DNA of 8,763 bases from Pseudomonadota bacterium (GCA_023453335.1 JAEXTU010000332.1:1-8763), one strand, 5' to 3'. Counted from the first letter of the stretch, positions 1 to 6,031 are shown. Numbers and translations are program-made. Notes: generated by a model from the sequence alone, not told the origin.

Positions 1-995
1 AAGGGCGTGGTGTCGTAGGGATAGACGTAGGTGAGGCCCTTGGGGAAGGTGGCGGAGAGTTTCCTCAGGGTCGCCCCCAGGGCCACCACGGTGTCCAGGG
101 CGTTGGCCCCGGCGGCCAGGCGCACGGCCACGCCGCTGGCCGGCCGGCCGTTGAAGCGCACGTCCCGGTCGAAGTTCTCGCTGTTCACCTCCACCCGGGC
201 CACGTCCCGGACCCGCACCGCGGAGCCGTCGGGGTTCACCCGGAGCAGGATGTCGGCGAACTGGCCGGGCCGCTCCAGCCGGGTCTGGGAGTTGATGGTG
301 AAGGCCATCTTCTGGCCGTCCAGGGCCGGGGTGCCGCCGACCTGGCCCACCGAGACCTGGGCGTTCTGGGCGGAGATGGCGTCCTTCACGTCGGCCGGGG
401 TCAGGGCGAAGCTCTGCAGCTTGTCCGGGTCCAGCCAGACCCGCATGGCGTACTGGGACCCGAAGTGGGTGACCTCGCCCACCCCGGGGGAGCGGCTGAT
501 GGGCTCCACCGCGTAGGTGGCCACGTAGTCGTTGAGGTCCGCGCTGGACATGCTGTTGTCCTCGGACACGAAGCTCACCACCACCAGGAAGTTGCGGGTG
601 GCCTTGGTCACGGCCAGGCCCTGGCGCTGCACCTCGGAGGGGAGCAGGGCGGTGGCCAGGGCCAGCTTGTTCTGCACCTGGACCTGGGCGATGTCCGGAC
701 TGGTGGACGCGTCGAAGGTCAAGGTGATGGTGACCGCGCCGTTGGACTCGCTGGTGGAGGACATGTAGCGCAGGTCGTCCAGGCCGATCATCTTCTGCTC
801 GATGACCTGGGTGACGGTCTCCTCCAGGGTGCGGGGCGAGGCCCCGGGGTACTTGGCGGTGATGGTGACCGAGGTGGGCGCGATGCGCGGGTACTGGGCC
901 ACCGGCAGGTTCAGGATGGACAGGCCGCCGGCCAGCATGATGAGGATGGCGATGACCCAGGCGAAGACCGGGCGGTCGATGAAGAAGTGCGCCAT
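1..995 (-). CDS. RND efflux pump inner-membrane subunit, AcrB/HAE1-like (N-terminal third, 3' end outside window)
   Basis: This is the proton-driven inner-membrane transporter of a tripartite drug or solvent exporter. The reading frame is open from ATG at 995 to the window edge, giving 331 residues of a protein that is normally about 1,030-1,050 long. The start MAHFFIDRPVFAWVIAI is the classic AcrB/MexB first transmembrane helix with its cytoplasmic FxxRP lead-in. It is followed by the periplasmic porter domain (QYPRIAP, YPGASP, TLEETVTQVIE, DLRYMSSTS, FDASTSPDIAQVQVQNK) and ends at YPYDTTP, which in AcrB directly precedes TM2. A GGAGG sits 6 nt before the start, and the gene begins 15 bp after the membrane fusion protein stop, so the two are co-transcribed. 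The HAE1 (multidrug/hydrophobe) subfamily fits better than the heavy-metal subfamily. Substrate cannot be inferred. The proton-relay residues of TM4 and TM10 lie outside the window. Confidence 0.96.
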   Translation of the reverse strand, partial: MAHFFIDRPVFAWVIAILIMLAGGLSILNLPVAQYPRIAPTSVTITAKYPGASPRTLEETVTQVIEQKMIGLDDLRYMSSTSESNGAVTITLTFDASTSPDIAQVQVQNKLALATALLPSEVQRQGLAVTKATRNFLVVVSFVSEDNSMSSADLNDYVATYAVEPISRSPGVGEVTHFGSQYAMRVWLDPDKLQSFALTPADVKDAISAQNAQVSVGQVGGTPALDGQKMAFTINSQTRLERPGQFADILLRVNPDGSAVRVRDVARVEVNSENFDRDVRFNGRPASGVAVRLAAGANALDTVVALGATLRKLSATFPKGLTYVYPYDTTP

Positions 996-1010
996 GGAGG
1001 GCCTCCGCGC

Positions 1011-2165
1011 CTAGTTCTTGGCCGCGCCGGCGGGCACGGCCTTGGCCTTGCCGCCGGGGCGGACCTTCTGCAGGCCCTCGACGATGACCTGGTCGCCGGC
1101 ATTCAGACCGGAGGTCACCAGCCAGGCGTCGCCCACCACCCGGTCCACGGTGAGCGCGCGCTGCTCCACCGTGCCGTCGGGCAGGATCACCAGGGCGTAG
1201 GGCTCGCCCTTGGCGTCACGAGCCACCGCGGGCTGGGGCGCGAGCAGGGCGGCCTCGGCCACCCCCTCCTCCAGCACCGCGCGCACGTACATGCCGGGCA
1301 GGAGCGTGCCCGCGGAGTTGGGGAACAGGGCGCGCAGGGCATACACCCCGGTGGCCTGGTCCACGGTGATGTCCGCGAACTCCAGGCTGCCCTCCAGCGG
1401 GTAGGCCGAGCCGTCCTCCAGGAGCAGCTTCACCCTGGCCCCGCCCGCGGCGGAGCGGGCCAGGCGGCCGGCGGCCAGGGCCTGGCGCAGGCGCAGGAGG
1501 TCGCGGCTGGACTGGGTGAGGTCCACGTAGATGGGGTCGATCTGCTGGATGGTGGCCAGGGCCGCGGCCTGGTTGGCGATGACCAGGGCGCCCGGGGTCA
1601 CGGAGGACGCGCCGATGCGGCCGGCGATGGGCGAGGCGATGGTGGTGCGCGCCAGGTCGATGCGGGCGGACTCCAGGGCGGCCTTGGCGGCCTGGACCTC
1701 GGCCTGGGCCTGGCCGAAGGCGGCCTGGGCGTCGTCGTTGTCCTGGGTGCTCACCGCGCCGGTCCTGGCCAGTTCGGCGTAGCGCCGGGCCTTGAGGCCC
1801 GCGGGCATGGCGTTGGCCTCGGCCTTGGCCAGGGCGGCCCTGGCACTGCCGAAGGCCGCCTCGAAGGTGGCCGGGTCGATGCGGTACAGGGGCTGGCCGG
1901 CCTTGACCTCTCCGCCCTCGGTGAAGAGCCGGGCCTGGATGATGCCGCCCACCTGGGGCCGGACCTCGGCCTTGAGATGGGCCGCGGTGCGACCGGGCAA
2001 AAGCGTGGTCAGGGGCACCCGCTGCGGGGCCAGGGTGGCCACCGCCACCTCGGGCGGGGCGGCCGCGGCGGCCGGGGCCTGGGGCGAACGGTCGCAGCCC
2101 GCGGCCAGGGCCAGGAGCAGGAGGGGAAAGGCCAGGGACAGGGGCAGGAGTCGGCGAATGGGCAT
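1011..2165 (-). CDS. RND efflux periplasmic adaptor (membrane fusion lipoprotein), AcrA/MexA-like
   Basis: This 384-residue adaptor links an RND pump to an outer-membrane channel. Residues 1-24 form a lipoprotein signal peptide: RR at 4-5, a Leu-rich core and the lipobox AAGC with Cys24 as lipidation site. Asp25 at the +2 position is the classic inner-membrane retention signal in enterobacteria, which suits an adaptor. The lipoyl/barrel-sandwich half-motif (VRPQVGGIIQARLFTEGGEVKAG, about 68-90) is followed by RIDPATF, an Ala-rich coiled-coil hairpin (about 100-170), the second lipoyl half (TTIASPIAGRIG, 174-185), a beta-barrel (DPIYVDLTQSSRDLL, 210-224) and the membrane-proximal domain (LLPGMYVRAVLEEG, 288-301; GDQVIVEGLQKVRPG, 357-371). 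Length is normal for AcrA/MexA. An AGAGG 6 nt upstream supports ATG at 2165. It lies 37 bp after the tetR stop and 15 bp before the pump gene. Confidence 0.95.
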   Translation of the reverse strand: MPIRRLLPLSLAFPLLLLALAAGCDRSPQAPAAAAAPPEVAVATLAPQRVPLTTLLPGRTAAHLKAEVRPQVGGIIQARLFTEGGEVKAGQPLYRIDPATFEAAFGSARAALAKAEANAMPAGLKARRYAELARTGAVSTQDNDDAQAAFGQAQAEVQAAKAALESARIDLARTTIASPIAGRIGASSVTPGALVIANQAAALATIQQIDPIYVDLTQSSRDLLRLRQALAAGRLARSAAGGARVKLLLEDGSAYPLEGSLEFADITVDQATGVYALRALFPNSAGTLLPGMYVRAVLEEGVAEAALLAPQPAVARDAKGEPYALVILPDGTVEQRALTVDRVVGDAWLVTSGLNAGDQVIVEGLQKVRPGGKAKAVPAGAAKN

Positions 2166-2202
2166 GGGGTACCTCTTTCGGGCATGTACGGGAGCGGAGG
2201 CG

Positions 2203-2868
2203 TCAGTTCAAGGGGCCGGCCGCGGGGGCGGGGCAGGTCGCGTACTTGGTGCGCAGCCGCTCGATGCCGCCCAGGGAGAACTCCACGATGGCGTCGGCCA
2301 CGGCCAGCAGGTGCTCCTGGTCGGGCATGAAGTCCGGGCCCACGGTGGCCAGGACCCGGGGGTCGAAGCGGAACAGGGTGAACTGGCTCATGACCCCGGC
2401 GGCGCAGCGGGTGACCACGCAGGCCGGGGCCCCGGGCAGCATCTCGGCCACGATGCCCCGCAGGGCCTCGTTCACCGGCCGGATGAGCTCGTTGATGAGC
2501 ACCTCCACGTGCTGGGAGGGGGAGACCAGCTCCAGGAGGATCATCTTGCCCAGGCGGGCGTCGGACTCGTCGCCGCTGGCCAGGAGCTGCTGGAGCAGGC
2601 CCCGGACGAACGCCCGCAGCCGGTCCGCGGGCGGGGAGGCCGGGGTGACGCCGGCGTCGATGGGGAAGCGCTCCCGCATGCCCCGGCTGTGCTCGTAGAG
2701 CACCCGGATGTAGAGTTGTTCCTTGCTGCCGAAATGGTAGTTCACCGCGGCCACGTTGGCCCGGGCCCGGGCGCAGATGTCGCGGGTGCGGGCTCCGTCC
2801 AGGCCGCGTTCGGCAAAGACGTGCCGGCCAGCCTCCAGGAGGCGGGTCGGGGTGGTGTCGGGGTGCAT
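2203..2868 (-). CDS. TetR/AcrR-family regulator with a CecR-like (DUF1956-type) C-terminal domain
   Basis: This is a 221-residue transcriptional regulator, probably a ligand-responsive repressor of the efflux operon it heads. The N-terminal TetR helix-turn-helix spans about residues 8-53: AGRHVFAERGLDGARTRDI, then ANVAAVNYHFGSKEQLY, a near-consensus TetR recognition helix. The C-terminal part (RLGKMILLELVSPSQ, INELIRPVNEALRGIVAEMLPG, RCAAGVMSQFTLFRF) resembles the CecR/YbiH ligand domain, whose members control export genes; this subfamily call is by motif memory. ATG at 2868 is chosen because GGAG lies 9 nt upstream. A GTG 30 nt further upstream (2898) has no ribosome binding site and falls at the predicted transcription start. 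The adaptor starts 37 bp downstream on the same strand. A 37-bp palindrome over its own promoter suggests autoregulation. Confidence 0.93.
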   Translation of the reverse strand: MHPDTTPTRLLEAGRHVFAERGLDGARTRDICARARANVAAVNYHFGSKEQLYIRVLYEHSRGMRERFPIDAGVTPASPPADRLRAFVRGLLQQLLASGDESDARLGKMILLELVSPSQHVEVLINELIRPVNEALRGIVAEMLPGAPACVVTRCAAGVMSQFTLFRFDPRVLATVGPDFMPDQEHLLAVADAIVEFSLGGIERLRTKYATCPAPAAGPLN

Positions 2869-2891
2869 GGTCAATATCTCCAGCAGTGATT

Positions 2892-2928
2892 CAAGCACAA
2901 GTTAAAACGTTGTTTAAATCGATGCTTG
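2892..2928. promoter_or_regulatory. Candidate TetR operator: 37-bp imperfect palindrome
   Basis: The outer arms CAAGCA (2892-2897) and TGCTTG (2923-2928) are perfect. Inner pairs TT (2902-2903) with AA (2917-2918), and AAAC (2905-2908) with GTTT (2912-2915), continue the same dyad centred on 2910. In all, 12 of 18 symmetric pairs match. It overlaps the spacer and -10 of the predicted tetR promoter, where a TetR repressor would block RNA polymerase. The symmetry is seen directly; the assignment to the adjacent TetR protein is inferred. Confidence 0.6.
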
Positions 2929-2939
2929 GCCTGTGTCAA
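2911..2939 (-). promoter_or_regulatory. Predicted sigma-70 promoter of the tetR-efflux operon
   Basis: On the minus strand a perfect -35 TTGACA (2939-2934) is followed after 17 bp by TAAACA (2916-2911), a weak -10; TTAAAC at 16-bp spacing is the alternative. Transcription would start near 2904, leaving a leader of about 36 nt with the tetR ribosome binding site. The -10 sits inside the 37-bp palindrome. Confidence 0.5.
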
Positions 2940-2986
2940 GTCGCGGATGGCCTGCGGGGAAATATTCGTGCGGCGTACATGGAATG

Positions 2987-3005
2987 TTTCAAGTTGCGTT
3001 TGAAA
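2987..3005. repeat. Short inverted repeat TTTCAA-N7-TTGAAA
   Basis: Two perfect 6-bp arms are separated by GTTGCGT, giving an axis at 2996. It lies between the divergent operons, about 150 bp upstream of the DUF134-NifX start. It could be a binding site for an activator or repressor of either operon. No regulator is assigned. A 6-bp arm alone is weak statistically, but it falls in the non-coding control region. Confidence 0.35.
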
Positions 3006-3101
3006 TGCGGCGAGTTGGACCTCTGGCCGGCCCGGGCGACAGGGCGGGGGCGGCGGTGCGCGCAACGGATGGTTATACACCTAAAATTTTATAGGGATAT
3101 A

Positions 3102-3129
3102 TTGACATTGGGACTAGGCCGGGTGTAGC
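3102..3129 (+). promoter_or_regulatory. Possible promoter of the NifX/MinD operon
   Basis: A perfect -35-like TTGACA (3102-3107) is followed after 16 bp by TGTAGC (3124-3129), which matches the -10 consensus at only 3 of 6 bases. The start would be near 3136, just before the ribosome-binding-site hairpin. The weak -10 suggests that an activator, or another promoter in the AT island at 3073-3103, may be used instead. Confidence 0.3.
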
Positions 3130-3137
3130 GCTCGTTT

Positions 3138-3158
3138 GAGCAAAACAAGGAGTTGCTC
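3138..3158 (+). promoter_or_regulatory. Ribosome binding site in a hairpin loop directly before the DUF134-NifX start
   Basis: GAGCAA (3138-3143) can pair with TTGCTC (3153-3158), leaving the 9-nt loop AACAAGGAG that contains the Shine-Dalgarno sequence. The GTG start codon follows at once at 3159. A mutually exclusive 4-bp hairpin GCTC/GAGC (3130-3141) competes for the left arm. The site decides the start: AAGGAG lies 6 nt before GTG 3159 but directly abuts the TTG at 3153. Confidence 0.5.
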
Positions 3159-3842
3159 GTGCCCCGACCGCCCCGCTGCCGCCTGGTCGAAGACACCCCG
3201 TCCGTGACCTATTTCAAGCCCCAGGGCATCCCCCTGCGGGACCTGGCCGAGGTCTGCCTGGGGGTGGACGGGTTCGAGGCCATCCGTCTGGCCGACCTGG
3301 AGGGGTTGGGCATGGAGGAGGCCGCCGCCCGCATGGCGGTGTCCCGCCACACCTTCGGCCGGATCCTGGCCGAGGCGCGGCGGGCGGTGGCCGAGGCCCT
3401 GGTCCGCGGCCGCGCCCTGCGCATCGCCGGCGGCAACTATGCGGTGCGGCCCGAGGCCGCTCCGTTCCGGAACACGGAGGACGTGAATATGCGCAAGATC
3501 GCCGTCACCAGCGACGGACCCACCCTGGACAGCCTGCTGGACCCGCGCTTCGGCCGGGCCGCCGGCTTCGTGGTGGTGGACCTGGACACCATGCAGACCC
3601 AGTACGTGGACAACGGCGGGTCCCAGGCTATGCCGCACGGCGCGGGCATCGCCGCGGCCGAGCGGGTGGCCGCTTCGGGAGCCCAGGCGGTGCTCACCGG
3701 GTACGTGGGGCCCAAGGCCTTTGCCGCCCTGCGCGCGGCCGGCATCGCGGTGGGCCAGGACCTGGACGGGCTCACCGTGGCCCAGGCCGTGCAGCGGTTC
3801 GCGGCCGGCCAGATCACCTTTGCCGACCAGCCCAACAAGTGA
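3159..3842 (+). CDS. DUF134 (HTH) - NifX/NifB-like metal-cluster-binding fusion protein
   Basis: This 227-residue two-domain protein joins a DNA-binding-like DUF134 module (about 1-95; MPRPPRCRLV start, TYFKPQGIPL, and a sigma-like helix-turn-helix around GMEEAAARMAVSRHTFGRIL, 51-70) to a dinitrogenase FeMo-cofactor-type domain (about 111-220; MRKIAVTSDG, LLDPRFGRAAGFVVVD, SGAQAVLTGYVGPKAF, FAAGQI). The second domain belongs to the NifX/NifY/ORP fold that binds Fe-Mo or Mo-Cu-S clusters. It contains no cysteine; the protein's two (Cys7, Cys33) are in the DUF134 half. GTG 3159 is preferred to TTG 3153 because DUF134 proteins usually begin MPRP and the ribosome binding site is then correctly spaced. 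It heads the operon, and the ATPase gene follows after 7 bp. A strong internal ribosome binding site before Met111 may yield the NifX half alone. It may be a cluster-sensing regulator; that role is inference. Confidence 0.9.
   Translation: MPRPPRCRLVEDTPSVTYFKPQGIPLRDLAEVCLGVDGFEAIRLADLEGLGMEEAAARMAVSRHTFGRILAEARRAVAEALVRGRALRIAGGNYAVRPEAAPFRNTEDVNMRKIAVTSDGPTLDSLLDPRFGRAAGFVVVDLDTMQTQYVDNGGSQAMPHGAGIAAAERVAASGAQAVLTGYVGPKAFAALRAAGIAVGQDLDGLTVAQAVQRFAAGQITFADQPNK
3476..3491 (+). promoter_or_regulatory. Internal Shine-Dalgarno and ATG at the domain junction of DUF134-NifX
   Basis: GGAGG at 3476-3480 lies 8 nt before an in-frame ATG at 3489, which is Met111 and the exact start of the NifX-like domain (MRKIAVTSDG). 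Initiation here would give a free 117-residue NifX/ORP-sized protein ending at 3842. The motif is seen directly; use in the cell is inferred. Confidence 0.5.
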
Positions 3843-3849
3843 GTTGCCC

Positions 3850-4716
3850 ATGATCGTCGCAGTGGCCAGCGGCAAGGGCGGCACCGGCAAGACCCTGGTG
3901 TCGGCCTCCCTCGCTGCGGTCTGGGACCGGCCCCTGGTGGCCGTGGACCTGGACGTGGAGGAGCCCAACCTCCATCTCTTCCTGCGCCCCGAGCTGGACG
4001 AGGTGGAGGAGGTGGCGCTGGAGGTGCCGGTGGTGGACGAATCCCGTTGCACCCGCTGCCGGGCCTGCGTGGACCTGTGCCAGTACAAGGCCATCGCGCT
4101 CCTGGGCGAGCACCTGCTTGCCTTTCCGGAGATGTGCCACGGCTGCGGAGGCTGCCTGGGGATGTGCCCGGAGGGGGCCTTGTCTCCGGGCTCCCGGGTG
4201 CTGGGCACGCTGGAGCAGGGCCTGTGCGGCCCGTCCCGGTTCCTCATGGGACGCTTGCGGGTGGGCGAGGCCATGAGCCCGCCCCTCCTGCGCGCGGTCA
4301 AGGCCCGCCTGTCCCGGATGCTGGAGGCCGCGCCCGGGGACGCGGTCCTGGACGCCCCGCCCGGGGTGAGTTGCCCGGCCATGAACGCGGTCATGGACAG
4401 CGACGTGATCCTCCTGGTGGCCGAATCCACCCCCTTCGGGTTCCACGATTTTCGCCTGGCCCACCAGGCCTTCCTGCCCCTGGGCAAGCCCCTGGGGGTG
4501 GTGCTGAACCGGGCCGGCCTGGGAGACTCCTCGGTGCCGGACTACTGCGCCGAGCACGGCCTGCCGGTGCTGGCCGAGATCCCGTATTCCCGGGCCGTGG
4601 CCGAGGCCTACGCCCGGGGCCGGGTGGTGGCCGCCCTGAGCGACGAGCAGGCCGCGCTCTTCACCGGCCTGCGCAACGCCCTGCGCCGCCTGCATGCGGA
4701 GGCCGCCCATGCGTGA
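3850..4716 (+). CDS. MinD-superfamily P-loop ATPase with inserted 2[4Fe-4S] ferredoxin domain (A)
   Basis: This 288-residue cytoplasmic ATPase is of the Mrp/MinD/NifH-like SIMIBI class. The deviant Walker A motif GKGGTGKT is at 8-15 with signature Lys9 and Lys14; DLDVEEPN (33-40) is the switch-like region. A ferredoxin insert follows, with Cys67-70-73-77 and Cys96-99-102-106, each CxxCxxCxxxC, for two [4Fe-4S] clusters. The first motif ends CQ rather than the usual CP. The family signature DAPPGVSCP is at 169-176, and VVLNRAG (217-223) is the base-recognition strand. ATG 3850 is 7 bp after the previous stop, with only a weak GAG ribosome binding site overlapping that stop, which suggests translational coupling. 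The 3' end overlaps the next gene by 8 bp. Homologues sit in the ORP loci of Desulfovibrio. Likely role: ATP-driven electron or cluster delivery to the NifX-type partners (inference). Confidence 0.93.
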   Translation: MIVAVASGKGGTGKTLVSASLAAVWDRPLVAVDLDVEEPNLHLFLRPELDEVEEVALEVPVVDESRCTRCRACVDLCQYKAIALLGEHLLAFPEMCHGCGGCLGMCPEGALSPGSRVLGTLEQGLCGPSRFLMGRLRVGEAMSPPLLRAVKARLSRMLEAAPGDAVLDAPPGVSCPAMNAVMDSDVILLVAESTPFGFHDFRLAHQAFLPLGKPLGVVLNRAGLGDSSVPDYCAEHGLPVLAEIPYSRAVAEAYARGRVVAALSDEQAALFTGLRNALRRLHAEAAHA

Positions 4717-5608
4717 GATCGTGGTCATCAGCGGCAAGGGCGGCACGGGCAAGACCTCGCTCACCGCGGCCTTCGCCCACCTGGCCCAGGGCGCGGTGCT
4801 CTGCGACCTGGATGTGGACGCTCCGGACCTGCACATCCTGCTCGATCCCCGGCCCCGCCGCCGGGAGAACTTCATCTCCGGCCAGACCGCCGGCATCGAC
4901 CCGGCCCTGTGCACGGGATGCGGCCTGTGCCGGGACGCCTGCCGCTTCACCGCCATCCGCCCCGCCAAGGGGGAGGCGACGGGCGTCCCGGCCGTGGACG
5001 CCCTGCGCTGCGAGGGCTGCACGGTCTGCGCCGCAGTCTGCCCGTCCGGGGCGGTTACGCTCACCCCGCGGCACTGCGGGGAGTGGGGGGTGAGCGACAC
5101 CCGCTTCGGCCCCCTGGTGCACGCTCAACTCTTCCCGGGCCAGGAGAATTCCGGCCGGCTGGTCACCCTGCTCAAGCAGGAGGCCCGCCGCCTCGCCCTG
5201 GCCGAGGGCGCGTCCCTGGTGCTCTGCGACGGCGCGCCGGGCATCGGCTGCCCGGTCATCAGCTCCCTGGCCGGGGCCCATCTGGCGGTGGCGGTGACCG
5301 AGCCCACCCCCTCGGGCCGGCACGACCTGGAGCGGGTCTGCGGGGTGTGCGACCATTTCCGGGTGCCGGTGGCGGTCGTGGTGAACAAGCACGACCTGAA
5401 CCCGGCCGAGGACGCCCGCATCGAGGCCTTCTGCGCCCAGCGCGGCTATGAGCTGGTGGCGCGGCTGCCGCACGACCCCCTGGTCACCGCAGTCATGGTG
5501 CAGCGCAAGGCGGTCACCGAACTGGCGGACAACGGCTTCACCCATTTCCTGCTCCGGGCCTGGCGGCGCATCGGCAAGTTGGCCGGCCTGGAGAACCACG
5601 CGGCATGA
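4709..5608 (+). CDS. MinD-superfamily P-loop ATPase with inserted 2[4Fe-4S] ferredoxin domain (B)
   Basis: This 299-residue tandem relative of the preceding ATPase shares its layout but is clearly diverged. Deviant Walker A GKGGTGKT is at 9-16 (Lys10, Lys15), followed by DLDVDAPDLH (33-42). Ferredoxin motifs are Cys68-71-74-78 and Cys101-104-107-111, with a longer linker (TGVPAVDALR) between the clusters than in copy A. CDGAPGIGCP at 173-182 is the family signature, EPTPSGRHDL at 198-207 and VVVNKHDLN at 223-231 the nucleotide-binding strand. Extra cysteines (32, 123, 173, 181, 211, 214, 242) include a CxxC at 211-214. ATG 4709 is chosen over ATG 4694 because GGAGG lies 6 nt upstream and MREIVVISGKGG is the normal family N-terminus. 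It overlaps copy A by 8 bp. The pair probably forms a heterodimer or functions sequentially; that is inference. Confidence 0.94.
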   Translation: MREIVVISGKGGTGKTSLTAAFAHLAQGAVLCDLDVDAPDLHILLDPRPRRRENFISGQTAGIDPALCTGCGLCRDACRFTAIRPAKGEATGVPAVDALRCEGCTVCAAVCPSGAVTLTPRHCGEWGVSDTRFGPLVHAQLFPGQENSGRLVTLLKQEARRLALAEGASLVLCDGAPGIGCPVISSLAGAHLAVAVTEPTPSGRHDLERVCGVCDHFRVPVAVVVNKHDLNPAEDARIEAFCAQRGYELVARLPHDPLVTAVMVQRKAVTELADNGFTHFLLRAWRRIGKLAGLENHAA

Positions 5609-5630
5609 TCCCACACACGGAGGAGTATCC

Positions 5631-6023
5631 ATGGATCCCATCGTCATTGCCATTCCCTCGGAACTGCCCGGCGGGCTCGACGCCGAACTGGGCCAGCACT
5701 TCGGGCACTGCGCCCTGTACACCGTGGTCGTTGCCCGGGACGGCCAGGTGGTGAGCGTGGGCACCTTGCCCAACGTGCCCCACCAGCAGGGCGGGTGCAT
5801 GGCCCCGGTGAACCACCTGGCGGGCAGCGGGGTGAACGTGCTCCTGGCCGGGGGCATGGGCATGCGGCCGCTCATGGGCTTCAACCAGGTGGGCATCGCG
5901 GTGTTCCACTGCAGCGGCGCGCCCAGCGTGGGCGCGGCCGTGGACGCCTTCCTGGCCGGGCAGCTGCCGGCTTTCGCAATGAATCACACCTGCGGCGGCG
6001 GCCAGGCCCCCGCGGCGCTCTAG
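5631..6023 (+). CDS. NifX/ORP-like small metal-cluster-binding protein, Cys/His-rich
   Basis: This 130-residue single-domain protein is of the dinitrogenase FeMo-cofactor biosynthesis family (NifX/NifB C-terminal/ORP fold). Seen directly: the N-terminal strand IVIAIPSELPGGLDAELGQHFG (4-25), the substrate-site-like AGGMGMRPLMGFNQVGI (73-89) and a VGAAVDAFLAGQL helix (100-112). Unlike the NifX half of the first gene, it carries four cysteines (27, 56, 94, 121) and many histidines (23, 26, 51, 62, 93, 119), including GHC, FHC and a C-terminal HTCGGG. These may be metal ligands. The strong GGAGGAG ribosome binding site 5 nt before ATG 5631 predicts high expression relative to the ATPases, as expected for a cluster carrier. 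It lies 22 bp after ATPase B. Whether the cargo is Mo, Fe or Cu cannot be read from sequence. Confidence 0.9.
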   Translation: MDPIVIAIPSELPGGLDAELGQHFGHCALYTVVVARDGQVVSVGTLPNVPHQQGGCMAPVNHLAGSGVNVLLAGGMGMRPLMGFNQVGIAVFHCSGAPSVGAAVDAFLAGQLPAFAMNHTCGGGQAPAAL

Positions 6024-6031
6024 GAGGGGTC

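Larger units (their letters stand above)
2869..3158. other. AT-rich divergent control region between the efflux and NifX/MinD operons
   Basis: This 290-bp stretch has no convincing gene and is visibly richer in A/T than its surroundings. It carries the tetR promoter and palindrome on the left. At 2987-3005 there is a second inverted repeat, TTTCAA-N7-TTGAAA. At 3073-3107 lies an AT island with AAAATTTT (3083-3090) flanked by CCTA (3080-3083) and TAGG (3092-3095). A TTGACA is at 3102-3107. The right end is the leader of the plus-strand operon. A short GTG-initiated frame at 2886-3128 has no ribosome binding site or recognisable domain and was not called. A clear sigma-54 (GG-N10-GC) element, which would be expected if the locus were controlled like the known ORP operons, was not found by eye. 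Confidence 0.7.

Noticed and set aside
465..2330. 621-codon plus-strand open frame
   Set aside because: It is antisense to the RND adaptor and pump; His/Gly/Gln-rich composition is a product of high GC at third positions, and no domain is recognisable.
2886..3128. 80-codon plus-strand frame in the divergent control region
   Set aside because: It has a GTG start without a ribosome binding site, no recognisable domain, and overlaps the tetR promoter and palindromes; AT content suits regulatory DNA.
3114..5100. Two long minus-strand open frames opposite the DUF134-NifX and MinD genes
   Set aside because: The plus-strand frames carry clear Walker A and ferredoxin motifs throughout; the minus frames have no domain and typical GC-shadow composition.
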